The notes under the pieces are model-generated. The model did not search any database, had not been told where the DNA came from, and worked only from the letters and a program-made list of their open reading frames with translations. Of a DNA stretch of 64,000 bases, positions 56,168 to 64,000 are shown piece after piece. How positions within the stretch are numbered: the first letter of the stretch is position 1; every line of letters starts with the position of its first letter. A program made the translations under genes and the position numbers. Source of the DNA: Sinomonas albida (GTDB lineage: Bacteria > Actinomycetota > Actinomycetes > Actinomycetales > Micrococcaceae); NCBI RefSeq assembly GCF_004919045.1, contig NZ_SWDW01000001.1, positions 62,001 through 126,000 of the forward strand, in the 5' to 3' direction.

Positions 56168-58069
56168 ATGAGCATGGACCGGGCCGCGTGGGGCTACATG
56201 CACGCGATGGGCAAGGCAAACGAGGGGCCCACCCCGTTCAACAAGGCGACGTTCAAGCGCGTGCTGCGCTTCGCGAAGCCGTACCGGTGGCGCCTCCTGG
56301 TGTTCCTTGTCGTGTCGATCCTCGGCGCAACGGTCTCGGTTGCGACGCCGCTTCTGGCCGGGCAGGTCATCGACGCGATCGTGGCCCGGAGCGGGCTCGG
56401 GCCGGTCGCGTTCCTGGCCGGTCTCATCGCACTCCTCGCGGTCGCGGACGCCGCGCTGAGCCTCGTGGCCCGCTGGCTCTCCGCAGTGATCGGCGAAGGG
56501 GTCATCCTCGACCTCCGCCGCGCCGTGTTCGACCACGTGCAGAAGATGCCCATCGCGTTCTTCATGCGCACGCGCACGGGCGCGCTCGTGAGCCGCCTCA
56601 ACAACGATGTCATCGGGGCACAGTCCGCCTTCGCGGGAACCCTCAGCGGGGTGGTGAGCAACAGCGTCTCGCTCATCCTCACCGTCGCGGTCATGGTCCA
56701 GAAATCGTGGCTCGTGACGCTCCTCTCCCTCCTGCTCCTCCCGCTCTTCCTCCTGCCCGCCCGGCGCATGGGCGCGAAGATCGCCGACATGCGCCGCGAG
56801 GCCGCCAAGTACAACGCCGAGATGGGCAACCAGATGACCGAGCGCTTCTCCGCGCCCGGCGCCACGCTCATCAAGCTCTTCGGCCGGCCGGAGGACGAGG
56901 CCTCCGAGTTCGCGCGCAAGGCCACGGCCGTGCGGGACATCGGCGTGCGGTCCGCTGTCCTCGCGTTCGCGTTCGTGACGTCCCTCGCGCTCGTGTCCTC
57001 GCTCGCGCTCGCCCTCGTGTACGGCGTGGGCGGGTGGCTCGCCGTCAACGGGACCATGGCTGCCGGCGACGTCGTGGTCCTCGCGCTCCTCCTGACCAAG
57101 CTCTACGCCCCCATCACGTCCCTTTCGAACGCTCGGGTGGACGTCATGAGCGCCCTCGTGAGCTTCGAGCGGGTGTACGAGGTGCTCGACCTCGTCCCGA
57201 TCATCCGCGAGAAGGACGACGCGCGGCCCCTCCCCGCCGGGCCGGTCTCCGTGGAGTTCGACGACGTGCGCTTCGCCTATCCGTCCGCGGACAAGGTCTC
57301 CCTCGCATCCCTCGAAGAGGTGGCAGTCCTCGACTCGCGCGGCGGCGAGGAAGTGCTCCACGGGCTCTCGTTCCGCGTCGATCCGGGGCAGACAGTCGCG
57401 CTCGTCGGATCCTCCGGGGCCGGGAAGTCCACGACCGCCCAGCTCATCGCACGCCTCTACGATGTCGACGAAGGCGCGGTGCGCATCGGCGGCGTCGACG
57501 TGCGCGACACGACGTTCGAGTCGCTCCGCGGAACGGTAGGAATGGTGACGCAGGACGGCCACCTGTTCCACGAGTCGATCGGCTCGAACCTCAGGCTCGC
57601 CCAGCCCGGGGCGTCCGACGACGAGCTGTGGGATGCGCTGCGGCGCGCCCGGCTCGACTCGATGGTCAGGGCCCTCCCCGACGGGCTCGAGACGGTCGTC
57701 GGCGAGCGTGGCTACCGGCTCTCCGGCGGCGAGCGCCAGCGGCTCACCATCGCGCGGCTCCTGCTGGCCCAGCCGCGCGTCGTCATCCTCGACGAGGCAA
57801 CGGCGTCGCTCGACTCGACGAACGAGGCGGCCGTCCAGGCCGCCCTCACGGAGGCGCTCGAGGGCCGCACGGCGCTCGTCATCGCGCACCGCCTCTCGAC
57901 CATCCGCGCCGCCGACCAGATCCTCGTCGTCGAGGACGGCCGGATCGTGGAGCGCGGCAACCACGGCGAGCTGCTCGCTGCCGACGGCCGGTACGCCGAG
58001 CTCTACAACACGCAGTTTGCCCATGCGGCAGCGATCGCGGAGGACGCTGGGGTGGACCTCGCGAGCTAG
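56168..58069 (+). CDS. ABC exporter half-transporter (membrane plus ATPase domains)
   Basis: This 633-residue protein fuses six membrane helices (about residues 35-320, ABC type 1 exporter fold) with a nucleotide-binding domain. That domain has Walker A GSSGAGKST (near 418), signature LSGGERQRL (near 518), Walker B VVILDEATAS (near 540) and an H-loop IAHRLSTIR. It would function as a homodimer or with an unknown partner. ATG 56168 is placed after an AAAGG ribosome binding site. A 30-residue segment between the ABC domain's first strand and its Walker A (YPSADKVSLASLEEV) is longer than usual. The substrate is unknown. Confidence 0.92.
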   Translation: MSMDRAAWGYMHAMGKANEGPTPFNKATFKRVLRFAKPYRWRLLVFLVVSILGATVSVATPLLAGQVIDAIVARSGLGPVAFLAGLIALLAVADAALSLVARWLSAVIGEGVILDLRRAVFDHVQKMPIAFFMRTRTGALVSRLNNDVIGAQSAFAGTLSGVVSNSVSLILTVAVMVQKSWLVTLLSLLLLPLFLLPARRMGAKIADMRREAAKYNAEMGNQMTERFSAPGATLIKLFGRPEDEASEFARKATAVRDIGVRSAVLAFAFVTSLALVSSLALALVYGVGGWLAVNGTMAAGDVVVLALLLTKLYAPITSLSNARVDVMSALVSFERVYEVLDLVPIIREKDDARPLPAGPVSVEFDDVRFAYPSADKVSLASLEEVAVLDSRGGEEVLHGLSFRVDPGQTVALVGSSGAGKSTTAQLIARLYDVDEGAVRIGGVDVRDTTFESLRGTVGMVTQDGHLFHESIGSNLRLAQPGASDDELWDALRRARLDSMVRALPDGLETVVGERGYRLSGGERQRLTIARLLLAQPRVVILDEATASLDSTNEAAVQAALTEALEGRTALVIAHRLSTIRAADQILVVEDGRIVERGNHGELLAADGRYAELYNTQFAHAAAIAEDAGVDLAS

Positions 58070-58126
58070 GCGGCCCTGCCGCGCGGTCGGTGCGGCAGGC
58101 TGCTGCTGGGAGGCTACCCTCGAGGG

Positions 58127-58549
58127 GTGACCTCCCGGATTGTCGTGTCAGCAGTGTGCGTCTTCTCTCGGGACGGCCGGCTCCTGACCGTGCGCAAGCG
58201 CGGCACCGAGCGGTTCATGCACCCGGGCGGCAAGCCCGAGCCGGGAGAGACCGCCGCCGAGGCGGCGAGCCGTGAGCTGGCCGAAGAAGTCGGAATCGAT
58301 GTGGCCCCGCAGGAGCTTGACTACGTGGGCTTCTGGATCGCGCGCGCTGCCAACGAGGCGGGCACGGAGATCGAGGCCACCGTGTTCACCGCGCCCGGTG
58401 TCCATGACCCGGCCGGGATCCGCGCGTCCGCGGAGATCGCGGAGCTCCGCTGGCTCGATCCCGAGGCGGAGCTTCCCCAAGACCTCGCACCGCTTCTCAC
58501 GGACCACGTGCTCCCCGCACTCGCCGCGGCCCGCCACGCGACCCCGTGA
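58127..58549 (+). CDS. NUDIX hydrolase
   Basis: This 140-residue protein contains the full Nudix box (GGKPEPGETAAEAASRELAE followed by EVGI, residues 34-57), which binds the metal for hydrolysing nucleoside diphosphates linked to other groups. The substrate is not predictable. GTG 58127 follows TACCCT by six bases with no ribosome binding site, so the transcript is probably leaderless. It lies 57 bp after the ABC exporter gene. Confidence 0.9.
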   Translation: MTSRIVVSAVCVFSRDGRLLTVRKRGTERFMHPGGKPEPGETAAEAASRELAEEVGIDVAPQELDYVGFWIARAANEAGTEIEATVFTAPGVHDPAGIRASAEIAELRWLDPEAELPQDLAPLLTDHVLPALAAARHATP

Positions 58550-58679
58550 CCGGCGTCGCTCAGGGAATTCCCAGATTTGGACCCTTGTCTGGGAGTTGCG
58601 TGGGAAAACCGCTAACCCCCAATGAACGCTCGGTGACACCGGCTCCGAACGGCTCTACTGACCGGTAACTTGGAGGGCC

Positions 58680-59969
58680 GTGAGCATCTCTCGCCGCAAC
58701 TTCCTGTCAGCCGCTGCCGTGACCGCAGTCGGCGCCACCGCCGTTCCGGCCGCCGCCCAGAGCCAGGCCGGGCGCCCGGCCGCCGGGATCGCAGCCTCGG
58801 CCCTGCCCGCCCCCGCTGCCTCCGGGATCGACCACATCGTCGTCGTGATGATGGAGAACCGATCGTTCGACCACTTCCTCGGCTGGCTTCCGCGAGCCAA
58901 CGGACGGCAGTCGGGGTTCACCTACGTGGACCGCTACGGCGTCCCGCACGGGACCCACCACCTCACCGACTACCAGGGCTGCAGCCACCCGGATCCGGAC
59001 CATTCGTACGAGGGCGGCCGGATCGAGTTCAACAACGGCAAGTGCGACGGCTGGCTCCGCGCCGGCGAGAACGACGACTTCGCCATCGGCTACTACACCT
59101 CGGACGATCTCGCGTTCTGGGCCCAGGCCGCCCCCGCGTGGACGGTGTGCGACAACTACTACGCCGCAGTCATGGCCGAGACCTACCCGAACCGCTTCTA
59201 CCAGCACTCGGCCCAGACCGACCGGATCCACAACTCGACCGCCACCGCGACGATCCCCACGATCTGGGACAGCCTGGCCGCCGCGGGCGTCTCGGGGAGG
59301 TACTACTTCTCCGACGTGCCGTTCCTCGCCCTGTGGGGCACCAAGTACCTTCCCATCTCGTCCCCGTACTCCCAGTTCCTGAGCGACTGCGCGGCGGGCA
59401 CGCTGCCGTCGGTGAGTTTCGTCGACCCGCGGTTCATGGACGAGGGCTCCGGCACCTCTGGCGACGACCACCCGCACGCCGATGTCCGCTCGGGCGAGCT
59501 GTTCCTCAACGAGGTCTACCACGCGATCACGACGTCGCCAGCCTGGTCACGGACGCTCCTGGTGGTCAACTTCGACGAGTGGGGCGGCTTCTTCGACCAC
59601 GTCGCCCCGGGCTCGGCCCCCGACACGAGCCCGACGACGGCGCTGCGCGGCTTCCGCGTCCCGGCCCTCGTCGTCTCCCCGTACGCCCGGCGGGCGAACG
59701 TCGCCTCGGGGCTCTACGACCACACGTCGGTGCTCAAGGCGATCGAGTGGCGCTGGGGCCTCCCCGCGCTCACGCCGCGTGATGCCAACGCCAACAACCT
59801 CGCCGAAGTCCTCGACTTCTCGAGCGCGCCGAATCTCTCCGCGCCGCAGTACCTCGTACCGCCATTCGTTGCCGGTGCCGCGTGTACGCCGCTGCCCGGG
59901 GGAGACCCGGAGGACGAGTGGCACCCCCTCAAGGAGAAGGCCATCGCGGAAGGATGGAAGCTCTCATGA
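58680..59969 (+). CDS. Tat-exported phospholipase C-like phosphoesterase (PF04185)
   Basis: The 429-residue product has a Tat signal (ISRRNFLSAAAVTAVG) ending near residue 26. The phosphoesterase domain opens with VVMMENRSFDHFLGW near residue 55, and FDEWGGFFDHV near 300 supplies further metal ligands. This is the bacterial phospholipase C/acid phosphatase family. GTG 58680 follows GGAGG. Its stop overlaps the next start (ATGA). Fatty substrates versus phosphate esters cannot be distinguished. Confidence 0.9.
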   Translation: MSISRRNFLSAAAVTAVGATAVPAAAQSQAGRPAAGIAASALPAPAASGIDHIVVVMMENRSFDHFLGWLPRANGRQSGFTYVDRYGVPHGTHHLTDYQGCSHPDPDHSYEGGRIEFNNGKCDGWLRAGENDDFAIGYYTSDDLAFWAQAAPAWTVCDNYYAAVMAETYPNRFYQHSAQTDRIHNSTATATIPTIWDSLAAAGVSGRYYFSDVPFLALWGTKYLPISSPYSQFLSDCAAGTLPSVSFVDPRFMDEGSGTSGDDHPHADVRSGELFLNEVYHAITTSPAWSRTLLVVNFDEWGGFFDHVAPGSAPDTSPTTALRGFRVPALVVSPYARRANVASGLYDHTSVLKAIEWRWGLPALTPRDANANNLAEVLDFSSAPNLSAPQYLVPPFVAGAACTPLPGGDPEDEWHPLKEKAIAEGWKLS

Positions 59970-61114
59970 CCCGGTTCACCGTTGGAGGCATCGCCCACCG
60001 TCGGCCGCTCGCCGTCGTCCTCGCGGCCGTCGCCGTGTTGGCGCTCGCCGCCGTCGCGCTCGTGCGGGCTGGGTTCGGGCAGGCATCAGCCGCCGACCAG
60101 ACGCCGCAGTACCTCCCGAAGAGCTCGCATGTGTTCGTCATCAACCTCGAGAACAAGGGCTACGACGAGACGTGGGGCCCGGCGTCGCAGGCGCCGTACC
60201 TCTCGCAGACGCTGCGCTCGCAGGGAGCCCTGCTCAACACGTACTACGGGACCGGCCACAACTCGCTCGACAACTATGTCTCGCAGATCTCCGGCCAGGG
60301 CCCCAACCCGCAGACCCAGGGCGACTGCCAGGTCTACACGCCGTTCGCTCAGACGGGCACCGCGCCGCAAGGCCAGGCGGTCGGGGATGGCTGCGTGTAC
60401 CCGAAGGGCGTCACGACGGTCGCCGACCAGCTCACCGCGGCGGGCAAGACGTGGAAGGGCTACATGGAGGACATGGGCACGCCATGCCGCCACCCGCAGC
60501 TCGGCGCCGCGGACGATACCCAGAAGGCCCGCGTGGGCGACCAGTACGCCGCGCGCCACAACCCGTTCGTGTACTTCCAGAGCATCACGGGCTCGCCGGC
60601 GTGCGCGGCGAACGACGTCGACCTCTCCGCCTTGAGGGGCGACCTCGCCTCAGCCTCGACGACCCCGAGCCTCTCCTACATCACCCCGAACCTGTGCCAC
60701 GACGGGCACGACTCGCCGTGCGTCGACGGTGAGCCCGGCGGCCTCGCGTCCGCCGACGCGTGGCTGAAGACGTGGGTCCCGACCATCACGAACTCGCCGG
60801 CGTTCAAGCAGGACGGCGTCCTGGTCATCACGTTCGACGAATCGGACGGGCCCCAGCAGGACGCGAGCGCGTGCTGCGGCGAGGGGCCTGGCCCCAACTC
60901 GCCACTGCCGGGGATCACGGGACTGGGCGGCGGCCGAGTCGGAGCGCTCGTGCTCTCGCCGTTCACGGCGGGCGGCACGTGGTCCACGACGCCGTACAAC
61001 CACTACAGCCTGCTGGCGAGCATCGAGGACCTGTTCGGCCTCCCGTATCTCGGCTACGCCGGAACCCCGGGGCTCAACCGGTTTGGCCTCGACGTCTACA
61101 ACAAGGGCGTCTGA
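59966..61114 (+). CDS. secreted alkaline phosphatase-like phosphoesterase (PF04185), second of a pair
   Basis: This 382-residue protein begins with a Sec-type signal or anchor (RPLAVVLAAVAVLALAAVALV near 14-34). The domain opens with FVINLENKGYDETWG near residue 58, and later has VLVITFDESDGPQQDASACC near 285. It is a divergent member of the same superfamily as the previous gene, with a Tyr-type ENxxYD motif. ATG 59966 overlaps the previous stop, so the two are coexpressed. Confidence 0.86.
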   Translation: MTRFTVGGIAHRRPLAVVLAAVAVLALAAVALVRAGFGQASAADQTPQYLPKSSHVFVINLENKGYDETWGPASQAPYLSQTLRSQGALLNTYYGTGHNSLDNYVSQISGQGPNPQTQGDCQVYTPFAQTGTAPQGQAVGDGCVYPKGVTTVADQLTAAGKTWKGYMEDMGTPCRHPQLGAADDTQKARVGDQYAARHNPFVYFQSITGSPACAANDVDLSALRGDLASASTTPSLSYITPNLCHDGHDSPCVDGEPGGLASADAWLKTWVPTITNSPAFKQDGVLVITFDESDGPQQDASACCGEGPGPNSPLPGITGLGGGRVGALVLSPFTAGGTWSTTPYNHYSLLASIEDLFGLPYLGYAGTPGLNRFGLDVYNKGV

Positions 61115-61140
61115 GTGAGCTGACCCTTCGTCGGGTGGGA

Positions 61141-61172
61141 GGCGGCCCCTCGTCAGGGGGAGGAGCCGCCCC
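61141..61172 (+). terminator. possible hairpin after the phosphoesterase pair
   Basis: GGCGGCCCCT and AGGAGCCGCC form an imperfect GC stem with an inner CCCCT/AGGGGG pairing. It lies between convergent genes ending at 61114 (+) and 61182 (-). There is no U tract. Confidence 0.45.
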
Positions 61173-61181
61173 GGCGTGGGG

Positions 61182-61697
61182 TCATCGTGGGCGGGCCCGG
61201 CGGAGGATGCTCGTGAGGAGCAGATCCTTTGCCGGGCCCGTGACGTCCCATTCGTAGCGAAGCTCGTCCGGGCCCGTCGCGGCATAGGTGACGCGGTAGT
61301 CGTCCGGGTCGCACCAATGCTCCGCCCGCCATTCCGCGGGCTGGGACTCGCCGCGCGTGGCCGTGCCGCCAAGTTCGGCGGCACTGGATCCCGCGGGGCG
61401 GGGAGCCGGTCCGCCCAGCCGGACGGAGTGGAAGAAGCGGCCGTCGGGGAAGAAGACGTCCATCGCGCCTGGAGGGCCGCCGGGCCGCCACACGTACTCG
61501 CGGCTTGCGGGCCCCTCGTGGTCGCCCCAGCGGACGGTGCCGTGCTCGCGCTGAAGGAGGGCGGCGCCGTCGTCCGCGTCCCCGAAGGTCACGGTCCCGG
61601 AGAAGCTTCCGCGCGCGCCGCTGGAACGGTCCAGCATGGTGCGCTCGACCGCCCAGCTGCCGCGCAGGAATGCGCGAAGATCTGGCACCAGATACAC
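61182..61697 (-). CDS. DUF6314 family protein
   Basis: This protein of about 171 residues is of the DUF6314 family, with LRGSWAVERTMLDRSSGARGS near the N-terminus, WRPGGPPGAMDVFFPDGRFFH near 70, and AEHWCDPDDYRVTY near 132. The function is unknown. TTG 61700, GTG 61697 and GTG 61688 are all possible; I give 61697. All lie within 14 bases of the 3' end of tRNA-Arg, and no ribosome binding site is visible. Cleavage of a tRNA-containing precursor would give a leaderless or nearly leaderless mRNA. Confidence 0.8.
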   Translation of the reverse strand: MYLVPDLRAFLRGSWAVERTMLDRSSGARGSFSGTVTFGDADDGAALLQREHGTVRWGDHEGPASREYVWRPGGPPGAMDVFFPDGRFFHSVRLGGPAPRPAGSSAAELGGTATRGESQPAEWRAEHWCDPDDYRVTYAATGPDELRYEWDVTGPAKDLLLTSILRRARPR

Positions 61698-61701
61698 CAA
61701 G

Positions 61702-61775
61702 TGCCCCCGACCGGAATCGAACCGATGGCCTGCCCTTTAGGAGAGGGCCGCTCTATCCTACTGAGCTACGGGGGC
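61702..61775 (-). tRNA. tRNA-Arg (anticodon CCU)
   Basis: A complete 74-nt cloverleaf is encoded on the minus strand. The acceptor arm is GCCCCCG/CGGGGGC with discriminator A, the D arm AGCTCAGTAGGATAGAGC, and the T arm GGTTCGATTCC. The anticodon stem GCCCT/AGGGC holds the loop CTCCTAA. CCA is not encoded. The anticodon CCU reads AGG, a rare codon in this GC-rich genome. Confidence 0.97.
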
Positions 61776-61869
61776 CCGCCCGGAGCGCCCGGGCACGCTC
61801 TCAAGCATATCGGTTCGCGGCACCCCGTTGCTGCCAAGGTCCCGCCGTGGTCGCGGCTATCGTTGGCTC

Positions 61870-62685
61870 ATGCGCTCGAGGCAAGCCTTTCCGGCCCCCG
61901 CGGACGTCCGCCATTATCTGGGCGCGTGGTCCGCGGTGAGCGTGGTCCAGTTCTTCGTCGCGGAGGCCGCCACGGCCCTCGCGTGGGCGGGGGAGCAGGC
62001 GTACAACTACGCGACGAACGTCATCAGCGACCTCGGCGCCGCCCACTGCGGGATCCACAACGGGCGCTACGTGTGCTCGCCCCTCAACTGGCTCATGGAC
62101 GGTTCGTTCGTGCTCCAGGGCGTGGGGCTCATCGTCGCGGCCCTGCTCATCTCCACCCGCGTGCTGCGCGTCGCGGCGCACGGCCCCTCCGTGCGCGCCC
62201 ATGCGCGGCTCACCGCGGCCGTCGCGGCGGCCGGACCGGCACGCGTCGCGCGGGACCACCCCGCCGTCCGCCGTGGCCACCTCGTGGCGCTCGCGGTCCG
62301 CATCCTCTTCGGCGTCGGAGGGGTGGGGCTCATCCTCGTGGGTCTCGTCCAGGAGGACGTCGTCAACTGGATCCACGGCGCGGCCGCCCTCGTGTACTTC
62401 GCGAGCGCTTCGCTCGCCGCCATGGTCCTCGGCGCGCAGTGGCGCACCCGGACGCGCGCGGGCTGGGCGCTCATGGCCTTCGGCGCGGTGGCCGCGGCGG
62501 CGACCGTGCTCCTTGTGCTGACCCATCTTCAGGTCCCGTATCCCGGAGCGCTCGAGCGCGCCATCGTCTACCCGGTGACGGTCGGGATCGTGGTCATGGG
62601 CGGCGTCATCGCGTCCGGGGCGCAGCGCACCCGGGCCGAGGTCAGGCGGCTTGGCCCGCGGCAGCCTGCTTCCGGCGCCAGCTGA
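61870..62685 (+). CDS. DUF998-like membrane protein
   Basis: This 271-residue protein has six to seven hydrophobic helices and the early stretch YNYATNVISDLGAAHCGI near residue 40, which resembles DUF998 family members (NxxSDLG). The function is unknown. TATCGT ends six bases before ATG 61870 with no ribosome binding site, so a leaderless start is likely. Its last 44 bases overlap, on the opposite strand, the end of the next gene. Confidence 0.8.
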   Translation: MRSRQAFPAPADVRHYLGAWSAVSVVQFFVAEAATALAWAGEQAYNYATNVISDLGAAHCGIHNGRYVCSPLNWLMDGSFVLQGVGLIVAALLISTRVLRVAAHGPSVRAHARLTAAVAAAGPARVARDHPAVRRGHLVALAVRILFGVGGVGLILVGLVQEDVVNWIHGAAALVYFASASLAAMVLGAQWRTRTRAGWALMAFGAVAAAATVLLVLTHLQVPYPGALERAIVYPVTVGIVVMGGVIASGAQRTRAEVRRLGPRQPASGAS

Positions 62686-63289
62686 TCAGCGCGTTCGCGC
62701 CCCAGAGCAGCAGGACGAGGGCGAACAGCGCCCAGCCCGCGATCACGAGCCCGGCGGCGAGCGCCGCGAGCCCGGAGTTGAAGGGCTGCGAGCCGAGCGC
62801 CGTGTCGATCACGATATTGCCCGCGATGCGGACGATGACGAAGGCCCCCACGAGCGCGAACCCCGCCCGGCGTGCGGCCAGCCCGCGCACCCACGCGCCG
62901 AAGACGAGCGCGAACGCGAGCCCGAATACGAGGGGGAAGATGGTGCCCGCGGTCTTGTGGACGTAGCTCAGCTGCCCGAGCGCATCCGCGTTCATCGCGC
63001 CGCGAACCTGCTCCAGGTAGGACGGCGCGAATCCGGCAACCATCGAGTCCGGCATCGCCAGGCCGCTGCTGAGCTGGGTCATCTGCGCGAGCGCGAGCAG
63101 GTGCAGGTACCAGAACATGAACACCGTGGCTCCGAGGGCCGCGATGATGATGAGCTTCGGGTTGCCCTCCGCCTGCGGGGCCCTGGGGGTGGCCTGTGGG
63201 GCGGGGACGCGGGCGCCGGGACGCGCGGAAGGGGCCACGGCGGCCCGCTCGCCGTGCTTGCGGGCGCGCTGGGCGGGGGTCTTGGACAT
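62642..63289 (-). CDS. hypothetical four-helix membrane protein
   Basis: The 215-residue product has a cytoplasmic basic, Pro-rich N-terminus of about 40 residues, then four hydrophobic helices. The loop between helix 1 and 2 carries SYLEQVRGAMNADALGQLSYVH. I recognise no family. ATG 63289 is preceded by GATAAT six bases upstream, so it could be leaderless, though GGGAGC there might also serve as a weak ribosome binding site. The start is 26 bp from that of the divergent gene at 63316. Confidence 0.65.
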   Translation of the reverse strand: MSKTPAQRARKHGERAAVAPSARPGARVPAPQATPRAPQAEGNPKLIIIAALGATVFMFWYLHLLALAQMTQLSSGLAMPDSMVAGFAPSYLEQVRGAMNADALGQLSYVHKTAGTIFPLVFGLAFALVFGAWVRGLAARRAGFALVGAFVIVRIAGNIVIDTALGSQPFNSGLAALAAGLVIAGWALFALVLLLWGANALISWRRKQAAAGQAA

Positions 63290-63315
63290 GCTCCCATTAT
63301 CGTAGGCTGGTTACC
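63290..63315. promoter_or_regulatory. 26-bp divergent promoter region with adjacent -10 elements
   Basis: Only 26 bp separate two divergent start codons. GATAAT on the minus strand (63301-63296) ends six bases before the ATG at 63289. TAGGCT (63303-63308) ends seven bases before the GTG at 63316. Each -35 region must lie in or near the other gene's coding sequence. Confidence 0.5.
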
Positions 63316-64000
63316 GTGCCTGAGCTGACCGACGACCTGGCCCTCGATCCCTCACTAGACGACGCCGCGCTCGCGGGCGCTCTCGTGCGCAACGCAGGCG
63401 GCCTAGCCCTGCGCATGCGCCGCGAGGGTCTCTCCGCCGAGCGGAAGACCTCCGTCTCCGACATTGTCACGGCGGCCGACAAGGCCGCCGAGGCGTACGT
63501 GGTCGAGCAGCTCCGTGTCTGCCGGCCGCAGGACGGCGTATTCGGCGAGGAAGGGGCGTCGGTGCCGTCGACCTCCGGACGCACGTGGGTCATCGACCCC
63601 GTGGACGGCACGTACAACTTCTTCTCGGGCTCGCGCTACTGGTGCTCGGCCATCGCGCTGCGCGGCGAGGCCAACCCGAGCGAGCCGGATCCGGACGTCC
63701 AGCTCGGCGCGATCTTCCAGCCGCAGGAGGACAAGCTGTGGCTCGGAGGCGACAGCGCCCCGGCCACGCTCAACGGCGAGCCGCTCGAGGGGCCCACCAA
63801 CGCGCGCCTCGGCCTCCTGGGGGCGGCGACCTCGATCCAGCCGAAGTGGCTCGCGCAGCCGCTCTCGGCGATGCCGTGGCACAACGCCGCGGTCAAGGCC
63901 GCCTCGATCCGCATCCTCGGCTCGGGCTCGTGCGATCTGGCGCGCGTGTCCGAGGGCGAGATCGGTGCCTGGTTCCAGCACTCATGCCCCCAGTGGGACT
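63316..64000 (+). CDS. inositol monophosphatase-family phosphatase, 3' end truncated by the window
   Basis: The 228 visible residues start at GTG 63316 (PELTDDLALDPSLDD). The lithium-sensitive phosphatase motifs are present: TAADKAAEAYV near 50, GEEGASV near 77, and WVIDPVDGTYNFFSG (Asp94, Asp97) near 92-106, all metal ligands. It may be inositol-1-phosphatase or histidinol-phosphatase (HisN-like). Family members are about 260-280 residues, so 30-50 residues are missing. It is divergent from the preceding gene with 26 bp between start codons. Confidence 0.88.
   Translation, partial: MPELTDDLALDPSLDDAALAGALVRNAGGLALRMRREGLSAERKTSVSDIVTAADKAAEAYVVEQLRVCRPQDGVFGEEGASVPSTSGRTWVIDPVDGTYNFFSGSRYWCSAIALRGEANPSEPDPDVQLGAIFQPQEDKLWLGGDSAPATLNGEPLEGPTNARLGLLGAATSIQPKWLAQPLSAMPWHNAAVKAASIRILGSGSCDLARVSEGEIGAWFQHSCPQWD

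Overview
This 64 kb window is chromosomal DNA of a high-GC actinobacterium, most likely a Micrococcaceae member (Arthrobacter/Sinomonas-like). The evidence is strong G/C third-position bias, an IdeR regulator with an IdeR box, an actinobacterial Tex with an RG-rich tail, an actinobacterial XPB helicase pair, a WXG100 protein, a solitary groEL with a CIRCE operator, DUF3027, DUF3263 and DUF6314 proteins, and many apparently leaderless genes. Genus is an inference; no rRNA is present. I see no prophage, IS element, CRISPR array or replication origin. The only RNA gene is a tRNA-Arg(CCU).

Layout. 1-287: no gene recognised. 288-5051 (+): a small four-CxxC protein, a YdjM-like membrane hydrolase, tex, and a Pro/Ala-rich membrane protein, closed by a strong hairpin. 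5284-8190 (-): a membrane-anchored beta-propeller/phosphoesterase fusion. 8301-9175 (+): an ArsR-SRPBCC pair with a visible operator. 9222-11286 (-): efeO-efeB behind an IdeR box, without efeU. 11489-19309 (+): tandem glycine riboswitch, then gcvP-gcvT-gcvH-glyA, an intergenic repeat array, and sdaA, which together form a glycine-to-serine-to-pyruvate route. 19352-26890: DJ-1/PfpI protein, FemAB-like transferase, ThrE-like exporter, siderophore-interacting protein, uracil-DNA glycosylase, DUF3263, LytR_C protein and an orphan substrate-binding lipoprotein. 26929-28792: CIRCE and groEL. 28826-29309: two oppositely oriented repeat arrays around a terminator. 29309-37571 (-): RNase HI fusion, WXG100, a two-component system, XPB helicase with its partner, and a small membrane protein.

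37769-38696 (+): CspA-like protein and DUF3027. 38840-39973 (-): serC. 40200-42627 (+): ideR, then a c-di-AMP (ydaO-type) riboswitch followed by a truncated NlpC/P60-leader ORF and an intact NlpC/P60 protein. 42931-51023 (+): HNH endonuclease, mobA-DUF6457 and moeA, a DGPF protein with an ECF42-type sigma factor, and a formate dehydrogenase-like molybdoenzyme with fdhD. Molybdenum-cofactor synthesis, its enzyme and its sulfur-transfer factor therefore lie close together. 51194-54256 (+): GH38 alpha-mannosidase. 54451-55901 (-): an HTH regulator overlapping a 7-TM protein. 56168-61114 (+): ABC exporter, NUDIX hydrolase and two translationally coupled secreted phosphoesterases. 61182-64000: DUF6314 gene abutting tRNA-Arg, DUF998-like membrane protein, another membrane protein, and a truncated inositol-monophosphatase-family gene.

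Iron control is a theme: IdeR is encoded here, its box lies on the efeO promoter, and a half-box overlaps the -10 of the siderophore-interacting protein. The most unusual structural feature is the set of short repeat arrays placed just after the stop codons of glyA, groEL, rnhA and fdhD, each built from copies of one arm of a potential hairpin. Most of the genes themselves belong to known families.
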